DNA from: Rotaria sp. Silwood1
Taxonomy: Eukaryota; Rotifera; Eurotatoria; Philodinida; Philodinidae
Assembly: GCA_905250075.1 (NCBI GenBank)
Contig: CAJNOP010000666.1
Coordinates: 32,646 to 96,645, forward strand
Length of the DNA stretch: 64,000 bases
Reading direction: 5' to 3'
This document shows, piece after piece, positions 13,201 to 23,785 of this stretch; position 1 is the stretch's first letter, and every line of letters begins with the position of its first letter. The position numbers were made by a program, and so were the translations under genes. The notes under the pieces were generated by a model. The model saw only the letters and a program-made list of their open reading frames with translations. It searched no databases and was not told the origin of the DNA.

Positions 13201-13376
13201 CCAGAAGATTTTTTTGTACCGTATATTTGGGGTTTAGGTAAAGAATTTCCTTTTTTTTTTTTGTTTGAAAATTTATTTATTTAAATTATATTTTTATTTT
13301 AGTTTATAAATCGTGCAATCTATATTGGTCATCCGAATCAATTCTTGTATTCAAACAACAATCATTGAATGCATAG
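7205..13376 (+). CDS. DYM: Dymeclin, 689 aa, 11 exons
   Basis: Dymeclin is a peripheral Golgi protein needed for Golgi organisation and secretory traffic; human loss causes Dyggve-Melchior-Clausen dysplasia. Exons: 7205-7344, 7408-7548, 7791-8108, 9336-9481, 9551-9760, 9826-10010, 10073-10218, 12429-12948, 13001-13111, 13159-13237, 13303-13376. The protein starts [11 protein letters not shown], matching the family's N-terminal MG myristoylation signal. Family blocks are visible throughout: ENDPFWNQ-like (INDPFWNQ), NPYR, QATLLLY-like, [39 protein letters not shown] and [11 protein letters not shown]. Length matches the human protein (669 aa) and the sum is 690 codons. Intron 5 has a GC donor. 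Introns 2, 3 and 7 carry transposable elements. MFF follows 160 nt downstream on the same strand. Confidence 0.95.
7580..7761. mobile_element. Small inverted-repeat element in dymeclin intron 2
   Basis: The ends CACATACCC-AAAATTTTGG and CCAAAATTTTGG-ATATGTG are inverted over about 24 bp, and the interior is unusually rich in GAGATGTG words. It is a foldback MITE-like element. No clear target duplication is visible, so the superfamily is unassigned. Confidence 0.6.
8613..8800. repeat. Degenerate ~30-bp tandem repeat
   Basis: Words like TTGTGCC or TTGAGCC followed by an A-rich segment and a GAT/CAT word recur about every 20-35 bp. Read on the minus strand this gives repeated Tyr-Gly-Thr/Ser peptides. 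It lies between the arms of the intron-3 element and is probably not translated. Confidence 0.5.
8855..9115. repeat. Inner inverted repeat of the intron-3 element
   Basis: Two arms of about 100 bp (8855-8960 and 9020-9112) are near-perfect inverted copies sharing ATCTATAGACAT/ATGTCTATAGAT and the run encoding [16 protein letters not shown] in both directions. It looks like an independent foldback element nested in the larger one. Confidence 0.7.
9761..9825 (+). other. Non-canonical GC-AG intron (dymeclin intron 5)
   Basis: Exon 5 ends ...ACACAAG and the intron begins GCAAGAAA, the typical GC-AG donor context. Exon 6 begins ATAGTCC. This junction keeps the frame (FTDTQ-DSP), in agreement with the family. 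The only nearby GT (GTAGAA at 9773) would bring an immediate TAG stop after splicing. Confidence 0.8.
11271..12323. mobile_element. Mariner-like MITE with CGAGG ends, dymeclin intron 7
   Basis: The left end reads TA-CGAGGAAATCTC and the right end is its degenerate inverted copy (GAGATTCCCTC at 12313-12323). The arms match over more than 200 bp. A shorter relative with the same outer sequence sits at 35598-36008. TA next to the left end fits a Tc1/mariner-type target. It has been enlarged by a nested hAT-like element (11595-12220). It has no coding capacity. Confidence 0.7.
11595..12220. mobile_element. hAT-like MITE nested in the CGAGG element
   Basis: Perfect ends TAGTGGCGTATCCAGG and CCTGGATACGCCACTA border two arms of about 290 bp that are near-perfect inverted copies, with a 35-bp loop near 11900. 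Flanking 8-mers GAAGGATA (11587-11594) and GAACGATA (12221-12228) differ by one base, as expected of an 8-bp hAT target duplication. The 68-codon frames in each arm are mirror images caused by the palindrome, not genes. Confidence 0.85.
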
Positions 13377-13499
13377 TGACAAAAATTTCCTTTTTTTCTT
13401 TTTTTTTTTTTTTTTTTCTCTTGAATAAGCCCATTCCTTTATATGTGCATTTTTTTTCCTTCGTCTATTTCCAAAATGCATACAAAAAAAGATAATTAT

Positions 13500-13521
13500 A
13501 ATAAAAGAAAAGAAATTTTAG
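13500..13521 (+). promoter_or_regulatory. AATAAA and trans-splice-like acceptor between DYM and MFF
   Basis: AATAAA at 13500-13505 is followed 16 nt later by GAAATTTTAG, and the MFF start codon lies 15 nt beyond. With only 160 nt between the dymeclin stop and the MFF start, this arrangement resembles the processing site between two cistrons of a trans-spliced operon. Spliced-leader trans-splicing is known in bdelloid rotifers; its use here is inferred. Confidence 0.45.
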
Positions 13522-13536
13522 ATTTAAAAATTTATT

Positions 13537-15325
13537 ATGAACTATTCAGCAAATGATCCCGATGATTTGGTACGAAAAAAAATTGATCTCAATCATATTA
13601 CAAATATGAGTAAGTTTAGATTTATTTTTTTCTTGATTGGTAAAAGAAAAGTTTATGTTAAGAATGAAAAAATTATCGTAACTCAGGTCGATAATTTCTG
13701 AAGCACAATATTCCGTGAATTTCCGGCCGAAACCTGCAGGAAAATGTTAGGAATCCAATGACCGTGTCCGGCTGCCGGTTTTGCCAAGTTCTATCGATTT
13801 CCGGTTTTTTTCTGTGGGAATCGGTCGGTATTTCTCGACCTGGATAAAATAAAAATATAGATACAATGCTTGATTTTCTCTTCCGGAAGAGTTAGCTCAG
13901 TTTTTGAAGAAATGTCACTTCCATTATTGGATAAAATATTGCGTTAAAACACTTAATAATAGATCGTTCGAAGATTAAAAAATGGTATTGATTCTATCGA
14001 TAATTAGAAGCATTTCAAAATACATTTATTGTTGACTCAATTATATTGTCTGGATTCGGGTTCTCTTCTCATCCATACTCATATCAACACTAAACTTCGG
14101 TTTTTCATAGGAACATAGTAGGACTGATTACAAAGGTCATCTACCTTTGTGTGATGGAGTTAAAATTTCTAGGAAAAGTATCTGAAAACATTCTTCACAA
14201 GTGAAATCGCTCGGTTTCAACTTAGATTTAGAGAATCTAGAACACCGACACTTCGGTTTTGGATCCGAAAATTTAAGTCATGCTCTTATACAAAAAAAAA
14301 CAAAGCAAAATTTAACATCACTATTGAAATATAGGCTAAGGTATTTTCGGGAAAAAAATTTCAGTCCGATTGGACCGTGTTAGAAGGAATGGGTGTTCCT
14401 ATGAAAAGTTAATGCTTTTTCTAATGTCTACTTTACATTTGTTTACTTCTTATCTAAGATGCTCCATCTATCAGTTAAGAAGTTGATCCGTATACTTGTA
14501 GGTGACATGAAGTATACAACTAGTGATACATACAATATCTCTTGTGTTTGATAACACTCTTTTTGTTTTCCAAACATAAAAAAAAAACGATTCATTTTTA
14601 TTAATGTAAGAAAATGACATTCGATGTATATAAAATCCAATTGAAGTCATACTTTTAATTCCATTAGTATTTTAATATCATTTTTTTTTAGGTTATCAAA
14701 TGCATGTACCTGATTCAATTACAGTTGGTCCTAGTCGATCATCTGTACCTCGTCTTCATATAGACGATGATCGATTACCTGTTCGTATGGAAGTACCAAA
14801 TAGTATTCGACTTGGTTAGAAAACAAACATTTTCTATCCTTTATTTATTTTCCTTCACTAAATCTTTTGTTTAATTATATTTCAGGTAATCATTCCAATA
14901 CTGAAATATCTACTGGTACTGATTTTTCAAAAACTAATGATCCTTATCATTCATCAGGTTCAATTACACAAGAAAATGCATCTCATCCATTAGATGTTGA
15001 ACCATTAAGTGATGATGATTATACAACAATTGATAAACCTAATTCTCATCAACCAATTAAAATGACTGATTCGTATGATTTATCTAATTGAATAAAAATA
15101 ATGAAAAATTTTTTTGATTATATTTTAAGATGGAATCTTGTACCATATTCTGAACTTGATGATAAACAAATATTAAATAAATTTCAATTACTTCAAAATC
15201 GTATAAATATTATTGAACGAACATTGGCAAGACGAGATTTTCGTGATCGATTTGTTTATACTTTAGTTATTGGTTATATTCTTCTACAAGCTTTATTTTC
15301 TGTTCGTCGTTCAATACTTAATTAA
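13537..15325 (+). CDS. MFF: Mitochondrial fission factor-like protein, 192 aa, 4 exons
   Basis: MFF is the tail-anchored outer-membrane receptor that recruits the dynamin Drp1 to mitochondria and peroxisomes. Exons: 13537-13609, 14692-14814, 14886-15072, 15130-15325. Two short M-x-V-P repeats (around residues 28-31 and 57-60), each followed by a hydrophobic residue, match the paired Drp1-binding motifs of the family. An acidic, Ser/Asp-rich middle follows. The C-terminus has a coiled-coil stretch (KFQLLQNRINIIERTL) and a single membrane segment near residues 166-184, then a short basic tail, as in MFF. The last two exons are joined by a 57-nt intron (donor GTATGA, acceptor TTTTAAG) in phase; without it the tail would be lost to a stop at 15091. 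The protein is shorter than human MFF. CSTF3 follows 163 nt downstream. Confidence 0.85.
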
Positions 15326-15461
15326 TGAACAAAAAAAAAATCGAACAACATCTATTTTTTGACTTTTCATTTATTTTTCTTTGTCATCTGTAAAAATTTA
15401 TTTGGTTTTTTTTTTCTTTTTCTTATTCGAAATCAAAAAAAAAAAAGAAAAATTCGATTTA

Positions 15462-15473
15462 CATATATTTCAG
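15462..15473 (+). promoter_or_regulatory. Trans-splice-like acceptor before CSTF3
   Basis: CATATATTTCAG ends 15 nt before the CSTF3 start codon. The bases that follow (ATTTAA) are the same as after the MFF acceptor at 13521. No upstream exon is evident, so a spliced-leader acceptor is likely. A 5'-UTR cis-intron is the alternative. Confidence 0.45.
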
Positions 15474-15488
15474 ATTTAATTATTTCCA

Positions 15489-18400
15489 ATGAGTATTTAT
15501 ATAAGAGAAGTACATGAGATTTTGTTTTTTTTTTTTTTGTTTTTTAATGTTTAACATTAGGATTTAACACGTAATGAAAAAATTCAACAAGCTAGAAGAA
15601 TTTTAAATGAAAATAAACATTCACTTGATGCATGGTCAATACTTATTCAAGATGCTCAAGTTTGTTTGATGATTAAAGAATAAATTCGTTTCAATTATAA
15701 AAAAAAAAAAAATTTTTTTTTAGGATAAGAAAATCACTGAATCACGTGAATTTTATGAAACATTGATTACACAATTTCCAACATGTGGAAAATTTTGGAA
15801 AATTTATATTGAATCTGAAGTAAATTTCTATTAAAAAAAAACAAAAAAACTATTGAAATCTTTTAGATGAAAGACCGAAATTATGAAAAAGTTGAAAAAG
15901 TATGTTTTTTGTTTTTTTGTAATGAAAAATTACTATGTATAAAAATAAAAATTTATATTTAGTTATTTCAAAGATGTTTAATTAAAGTATTAAATATTGA
16001 TTTATGGAAATGTTATTTAAATTATGTTCGTGATACTAAAGGAAAATTATCATCATTCAGGTTTGATTTATTTAGGTTTTTGAATTGATTAATAAAAAAA
16101 AAGAAAATCGAGATTTTTTTGTTTTTTTGAATTACATTTATATTATTTTTTGTTTTTATACATTCTTTAAACAAAATAAAAGAACAAAATTTATATACCT
16201 TCACTTGTTCTTTTTATTTTTTTATTCTTTACTCTTTGTTTTTCTTTTTTAAACATACATACAACATTCCTTTCGAAAAATAAAAGACAATCATTATTGA
16301 TAATTAAACTATTTTTTGAATTGAAATAGAAATATATATGTATTTGGCTATTATTTATAATTGATTAGTAAAAGCAGATGAAATGATTCTTAAATATATA
16401 ATCGAGTTAGTAAATAAAAAATTTGTTGATCAATCAATTGAATTGAAATGATCGTATAGAAATGTAATAACGTTTTAAACAACTGATTACAAGCTACGAG
16501 CAAATATAATATTGATTGTTGATGAGGAAATTTATCTCACTTGAAAATCGCTTTTAAGTTTGAACTTTGTACATAAATTAATTTGATATGAATGATGTAT
16601 TAAAGATTTCAAAAAGATAAAAAGCACTTAGGACTTTTCTATAAAATTATAAAAATTTTATTGAGACTTTAGTCTTTAGAATGGTATGCAGTGGCGTACG
16701 CAGAAATTTTTCAAGGGGGGGCCCAACTTCGTAGGGGGGGGCCGGCCATGGCACAAAAAATTTTTTATCACGTGAAAATATTTTTTCCTGTACCCCCCTC
16801 CAGGACTTTTTCGTCTCAAGGGGGGGGGCCCGGGCCCCCCCCGCCCCCCCCCCCCCCTGTGTCCCCCACTGATGGTATGTACAAAAGAAAATACTGAATC
16901 CTTAAAAACAAAAAAAAATGCATTTCTAGAATCTTTCATGAAATACGAGTGTGATTTTATGAGAATTCGATATCTCGTGAAAAGAACATGCTTTTGAACT
17001 AATATTTTCAAGACATTCTTGTTATAATTTCATGTCAAAATATCTTTATTCGATTCTTTTATATATATCTTACTATAAGCAAAAAAATTCTGGTAAAGCG
17101 GTCATAACTCTATCGTCTATTCAATATTATCAGCGATCGAATGACTTTGAACAAATCGCTAGCTATGTTATAGCATACACTTGTTCTTGTGGTTAAGTTA
17201 GTGTGTGTAGGGAGTGCAACCATTGATTTATTTACTGGGTGGGCGCCGCCCACCCGAAATTTCGACTCGCCCACTCGGGAAACGAAACCTAGATGAAACA
17301 CTGAGTGCAACGATTCAGCTTCAGGCTAGCTTTCTGTTCAAAGCTAGAATTAGTTAATGTTGTAAGAAAGATATTGAGCTATGGAATCGATCACTAAGCA
17401 ATACTTCATACTACATTGAGTTTTCATTTGAATTTAAAATTAATTTTTAAATGAGAACGTTTCTCTCATGAGATTTATACTTATGTGAACAAATCGAAGA
17501 ATTTTTGATAAGAATATTAATATATATATGTATCTATGTAGGGAAAAAATGGCACAAGCATATGATTTTGCATTGGAAAAAATTGGCATGGATGTTTATT
17601 CATATAGTATTTGGAATGATTATATTACATTTCTTAAATCTGTGTAAGTATATAATTTTTTTTTTGTTAGACAATAGAATTGTTTTTTTTTTTATAATTC
17701 AAAGTGAAGCTGTTGGTTCTGATGCTGAAAATAAAAGAATGACAACAGTACGAAAAATTTATCAAAAAGGTATTATGACACCAATGACAAATGTTGAATT
17801 ATTATGGAAAGAATATTGTACATATGAAATGGTATGTTACTACCAAAAAAATGATCTCCATTAAAATATTTTCTTTTGCTTTTTTTTTAATTATATTAAA
17901 TTAATCATAATTTATTCTTTTAGGGTATTAATCCAATGTTAGCTAAAAAAATAATTGATGAACGTTCAAGAGAATTTTTAAATGTTAAACGTGTTACAAA
18001 AGAATTTGAAACATTAGTACGTACAATTGATCGTAATATACCATGTATACCATCAACAATACCACAAACACCTGATGAAATAAAACAAATAAATGCATGG
18101 AAAAAATTTATTATATGGGAACGATCAAATCCATTAAAAACTGATGATACATTACTTGTTATACGTCGAGTTGTTTTAGCTTATGAACAATGTTTACTTT
18201 GTCTTGGTTATCATGCTGATCTTTGGTATGTTATCTAAATTTTGAATATTTCAGAAATATTGAATCCTTTCCGGCCGGATGTTACCGTTTGGCAACATGA
18301 AGTCAATGTTTGTGACAGATTGACTTAAGTTAATAACGTATAATTTTTGTTAACACATTGATAATTACGCCAATACATTTCTGCATAAATTCATGCATTC

Positions 18401-21400
18401 ATACGAAAAATAAAAAGATTTCAGTGAGGAGATGAAGGACTCAATTCACAATGCCCCAAAAGAGCATCCGAATCGAAATAATTACTTTTCCTTGTGCTTC
18501 AATTGAAGATGCAATTAGTGGTAAATTTTCGATTCAGGGATATGTAATCTACTGTATCACTAACGAGGGAACATGCCCAAGTGTCACATCGCTTTTGAGT
18601 CGATACTATAAGCATCATGTAGACCCTAATGGTCTATGAATAACCTAAAAAAAGTTCGTGCCGCTAGCTTATTGGTGTCGAGATATTGCATTTTTAGTTA
18701 TTTTTAAACAGAATGCCGTGGTCTCCCTCAGGGACATCAAGAAAACTGAGTTTTGAGTTTTCACTTGAAACTTTGCGCACAATCAGGCCTTAATGAGAAT
18801 AGTTTATAGTAAAAGTTTCAGAGCTTTTGGATGTTCATATCCTAAGATACGGCTACTATAAAATTTCTCCTATACATGGGCAGATTCGACGTTCGTGTTT
18901 CAGGATAAAACCAAAACAAAAGATCTGAAACTTTTACAATAAACTATTCCCATCAAGATCTATCTCTTTGCAAAGTTCTAAATCGAAATTCGAAAATTAG
19001 GTTTTCTGATGTTCCTGAGGGGGACCACAGCTTTCATTTTTTAAGAATACCGTAAAAATGCAATATCTCGGCACCAATAAGCTAGCGGCACGAACTTCTT
19101 TCAGGGTGTTCATAGATCACTAGGACCTACATGATGCTCATACTCTCGACTCAAAAGCGATGTGACACTTGGGAATGTTCCCTCGTAAGTCGAATTATAG
19201 AATAAATCCGAACAATAAAAAATGAGGATGTTTCCAAACGGCAACAACAAATCATTTGATAACGAAAAAGTTTTTTGTTCCAACGATTACACATTTGATA
19301 TCTTCACAATACGAGAACTACAAATTTGCTATAAAAGATATTTTTATTACTAGTCTTCTGGTAGCGAGCCGGAAAGTGGTTAAATTCAATAAATGAATAA
19401 ATATTTTTACAATTTTTTTTTTTTTATGTAGGTATGAAGTATGTGCATATTTAGAACAAATATCACATGAATATTCTGAAAAAGGTGATGTACAATTAGC
19501 AAAACGTTTTCTTGATGATACAGCTATATTATATGAACGTTCAATACAAACATATATGCGTTCAAATATGCTTATACATTTTGCTTATGCTGATTTTGAA
19601 GAACAACGTTTAAATATTGATAAAGCACGTTCAATATATAATCGTTTATTAGATATAAATGAAGCTAATTTAAAAGATCCAACATTAGCATATATACAAG
19701 CAATGCGTTTTGAACGACGTACAGATGGTATTAAATCAGCACGTACAATATTTAAACGTGCACGTGAAGATATACGTACAAATTATCATATATATGTTGC
19801 TGCTGCATTAATGGAATATTATTGTACAAAAGATAATAATATTGCATTTAATATATTTAATCTTGGTTTAAAAAAATATAATCAAAATCTTGATTATATA
19901 TTAAGTTATATTGATTATATGACACATTTAAATGAAGATCATAATGCACGTGTTTTATTTGAACGTATATTATCACCAAATAATACAATATTAAAACAAT
20001 TACAACCAAGAATATGGAATGAATTTCTTAAATTTGAATCACAAGTTGGAGATTTACAATCAATAAAAAAAGTTGAAAAACGTCGTTTAAAAATATATTT
20101 AGAATTAAATGAATTAGATGATAGAGAAACATTATTACTTATTGATCGTTATAAATTTCTTAATTTATTACCATGTTCAATAGATGAACTTAAATTACTT
20201 GGTTATAAAGATATATCATTAACAAATATATCTGTATTAAATAATAATATTAATACTAATGGTACAACATCATCATCATCATCATTAGAACAAACTATAC
20301 GTGATCGACGAGCTATTTTACCTCGACCAGATATTAAACATATGATGCCATTTCGACCAACACGAAATCCATTACCTGGTAGTCATCCAACACCCGGTGG
20401 AGTTTTTCCATTACCTGATACAGCACTTTATCTTGTTAAAGTTCTTCCACCATCACGAAATTTTGAAGTAAATAATTTTTTTTTTTGAAGAAAAAAAAAA
20501 ACAAATGAATTTTCTATTGTTTTATTATCAATAGGGTCCATTTGTTATTATTGATGAATTAATGGAACGTATTGCACGTATTACTATACCTGATAGTAAG
20601 TTATTTTTCATAGATATTATTCGAAAAATGATAAAAAATTTTTATATTATTTAACAAATAATGTTTTTGTTTATATTTGATATGAAAGGTAATTAATGAA
20701 TATTTAGTTATGCGAATGACTATTATTTTATTACATTAGAATCATTTTTTGATTGATAATTATAAATTTAAAGAGTACAATTTAACCTTTTGGCTTCCGG
20801 CTATATTTTTTTTGTTTTCGTGAAAATCAAAGTTTAACTATGATTTTTTTCACAAGGAAATAACATTTCTGTGTTAAAAAAAGAAACATTAATAGTTCAT
20901 CTTTGAAGCAATCAACAATACATAGAGGTATGTGAAAGTAATCAATCACTAACCAGTTGTAAGTCAGAGAGAAGTATATATATATATATACATGGGTTCA
21001 GAATAAAACGGAATGTACTAGAAAGTCAAGAACTCACAAGTAGTGGTGAAGAGTTCATCTGGTCGAGCTCTAAATCGACGATGGGGCTTAGCCCCATCTG
21101 GCCACCCCCTAGTTACGCCGCTACTCATAAGAGTATTGCAGTTAGGACACGTATATCGTATCGAAGACTATGGAATGAGCAAATTATACATTTTCGTCAA
21201 GACTGTTTTAGATACAATGTTTGTGGTCTGAACTTTGTCAAAACTTTTCTGATGATATCAAAACAAAGAAGAAGTATACTCATATAACATCACCGAACAA
21301 ACGATAAAAAGCTTTTCTAGACAGCTAAAAAAATATGCTACTGATACTTTTATTCGATAAATAGATTCGAACCTATATATACGTCACCGGGAGCCAAACG

Positions 21401-22027
21401 GTTAAGTTAATGATATTATAGGTAGTTTCTCTAAACTCTTGACATTCAAATGAATGTTAGCGATGCGGTAACCTTTTCTATTCTAAGGTTACGTTGTGAT
21501 ATTGATAGATGTCTAGACCCGATGGATATTTACATTCATTTTGTACGATATCCTTGATCATTAGAAAGTAACTTTAGAATACATACGAGATACTTTTTGT
21601 ACATAATTAATATTAAATCAAATATCAATAGTCTCATCTTAATAGAAGATGTTTGAATACCATTGATAGTATCAATATGTTAGATTTTTGAATTTTGTTT
21701 TTAGCTTTTGAACCTATACGCATTAGTATTCAAGGTGAAATTGTTCGTGATCTTGATCCAACAAATACAAATAATGGTCAACAAAGTCGTAAAACTGGTC
21801 ATGGTGATAGTGATGATGAAGAACAACAAGCACCATTAAATGTAAGTGAACGTTCAACTATGGATATATATCGACAACGACAACAAAAACGTGTTAAACT
21901 TACAAAAACGAATTCTACTGATCAACTACAATCTTTACAACGTACTACAATATTGAACGAGAAAACAATCAGAAAACCAGGACATAATATTGACTGTACG
22001 GATCCACGTTGTGAAGGTTGTAAATAA
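15489..22027 (+). CDS. CSTF3: Cleavage stimulation factor subunit 3 (CstF-77), 765 aa, 11 exons
   Basis: CstF-77 is the HAT-repeat scaffold of the complex that recognises the GU-rich element during mRNA 3'-end cleavage and polyadenylation. Exons: 15489-15509, 15561-15659, 15724-15819, 15867-15899, 15963-16060, 17542-17643, 17705-17831, 17924-18225, 19432-20467, 20535-20595, 21705-22027. Conserved blocks include [102 protein letters not shown], and near the C-terminus GGVFPLP and [10 protein letters not shown]. The seven-residue first exon is the least certain part. Introns 5, 8 and 10 carry elements. Human CSTF3 has 717 residues. Confidence 0.95.
16689..16871. mobile_element. GC-rich hAT MITE, CSTF3 intron 5
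   Basis: Starts CAGTGGCGTACGCAG and ends CCCCCACTG, flanked by a perfect 8-bp duplication ATGGTATG (16681-16688 and 16872-16879). The interior has long G and C runs, very unlike the AT-rich surroundings. A relative lies inverted at 47807-47979. Confidence 0.85.
17221..17303. mobile_element. Short hAT MITE, CSTF3 intron 5
   Basis: An 83-bp element with ends CATTGATTTATTTA and (inverted) CAGTGTTTCATCTA, flanked by a perfect 8-bp duplication AGTGCAAC (17213-17220 and 17304-17311). The GTGGGCGCCGCCCAC core is palindromic. Same family as 32830-32968. Confidence 0.85.
18264..19379. mobile_element. piggyBac-like non-autonomous element, CSTF3 intron 8
   Basis: The right terminus reads CCGGAAAGTGG followed by TTAA (19380-19383); the left terminus is TTGA then ATCCTTTCCGG. 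The ends are inverted over about 11 bp with related sequence further in (GTTACCG/CGCTACC; CGTTTGG/CCAAACG). A TTAA-type target is the piggyBac hallmark, here with one mutated base on the left. A second inverted repeat (18563-19188) is nested inside. Confidence 0.55.
18563..19188. repeat. Nested long inverted repeat, ends ACGAGGGAAC
   Basis: Arms of about 280 bp (18563-18850 and 18900-19188) pair almost completely, e.g. GATATTGCATTTTTA against TAAAAATGCAATATC and GTGTCACATCGC against GCGATGTGACAC. The termini ACGAGGGAAC and GTTCCCTCGT resemble those of the mariner-like elements at 11271 and 35598. Confidence 0.75.
20782..21405. mobile_element. piggyBac-like MITE, CSTF3 intron 10
   Basis: Ends are TTAA-CCTTTTGGCTTCCGG and CCGGGAGCCAAACGG-TTAA, inverted with few mismatches and bordered by TTAA at 20782-20785 and 21402-21405. 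Termini starting CC next to TTAA match piggyBac-type elements. The interior (with a TA-repeat near 20977) has no transposase. Confidence 0.65.
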
Positions 22028-23785
22028 CACCTCCGGTGCTTATTTAATTGCTCTGTTCTCTCTCTCTCTCTTCTTTTTTTTTGTATCTCTATGTCACGTT
22101 CATTTCTGAACAATGTTGTATGTAAATATGAAATGATCAATGATCGAAATCAAATTTGAATTAATGTATTAAACATAATTTACTTATCTTATTTTTATAT
22201 TGAAAAAACAAAAAGAATTTTATAGAAATAGATGTTGACCTTTGTCTAATAAGAAGAGCTTTTGAGATGACAAGACTTTTGTTATTAGATAGAACCTACT
22301 TAGAATAGATATAATCTATGATTATTTGTATTCATGTTGTTATCTGTCCGTATTATGGTAATTTTTACTGAGTTTTCAAATCTTTTTTTTTGTTTAAGGA
22401 TTTGATATTCTAAGAAGAAAATATTCATTGTAGCTGAAATTTCCATTGTATGATAAAAAAGAAAAGCAATATAGAGCACAGATTATTGTAAATTGTGTCG
22501 ATTTTCGGTAGACTCAACTTATAACTTTGCTTTATTAATGATTAAAAAAAAAGCTAACTTATTAAACATAACAATAGTTCAAAAATTTTGAAATATATTC
22601 TTTTTGTCTGTCAAGATAAAATTAAAGTTCGATATGTATTGTTCTATTTGTTAAGATTTTAGATATTTAATAAATTTTTATCTCATTGAAAATAATTCAA
22701 CTAGTATCGAAATTCATCGTGTTATCAAAAAATTTATATGAAAATTTCAGATCTTGTCTTTGTTATCATTCTAAACTGAAAATATCAATTCTACGATATT
22801 TACGAGCCGATATAAAAGATACATTTCTACTATAATCGTATCTAAGAATAAGAAAATGTAAAATTCTTCCAATAAACTTTCCTTCATATCCTGAGAAAGA
22901 AGTCATAGTATTGTAAGAAAATATACTATAGAAATACATAGTTCATTAGGACCTATCTGATATACATAATCTTGATTTTAAAAGCAATAACCAATTAAGA
23001 ATTCTCATTTGTAATTTTTCAAATTTTTCAATGTGTGTTATTTAAAAAAAAATCACCTATTTGAGAAAATCCAGAGTCTATAATATTTAAAAACCAATGA
23101 ATAATTTACATAGAAATATGACGTCAATCAACTGTATTTGCACAATCATCTATTATTAAATATCATCGTCTATACTAAGATATCATTTCATGACTCATAT
23201 AGTTCTGAAAAGCAAAAGAAAAACATAGATAAGACTTATCTTAACTATGTTTTTTTATTATTATTTTTTCTAGTATACATATAATAAAATCTATGTCATA
23301 GGTAAAATTAAAAATAGAACAGATGTCGTTTTTTTTTTGTTTTGTTTTTAATTAGACATAAAAAATCATTTTTCATTTATTCATATTCTAACATATACAC
23401 GATTGATTTCTTCTGCGTCAAATATTTTTTTATAAATAAACAAATCAATATATTAACTTTTTTTGAGTAATATATTCCGAGCGAAAACATTCGTTACATA
23501 GAACACATAATCAACAAAATCCTTCATCGTTCTTTTTGATGAAACATAACAGTATAATTTATTTATTCTGTCAATATTATCTACGAAGCAGATCAAAGTC
23601 TAAGGCAAAAAAAACAGTTTCCTTTTTTTGGTATGAATCTGATAACATGAGAATTTCTCTGACTTGAAAATAACTATTGAGTTTGGACATTGTACATAAA
23701 GATCGATAAGCTATTACAAAGTAAAATTAAAGTTAAATATAAGATCAATTATTTATTCTTATGAATATATATGTTATATTTTTAG
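22028..23785. other. Intergenic region between CSTF3 and F-box gene 1
   Basis: Begins with the CSTF3 3' region, including a CT-repeat at about 22060-22075. No supported exon or inverted repeat follows. The last bases, TATTTTTAG at 23777-23785, form an acceptor touching the next start codon. Confidence 0.5.

Noticed and set aside
15073..15091. Stop at 15091 as the natural end of MFF
   Set aside because: A 57-nt intron removes it and adds the coiled coil and membrane anchor expected of MFF, in phase.
16676..17011. Gly/Pro-rich frames on both strands
   Set aside because: Produced by G and C runs of the hAT MITE at 16689.
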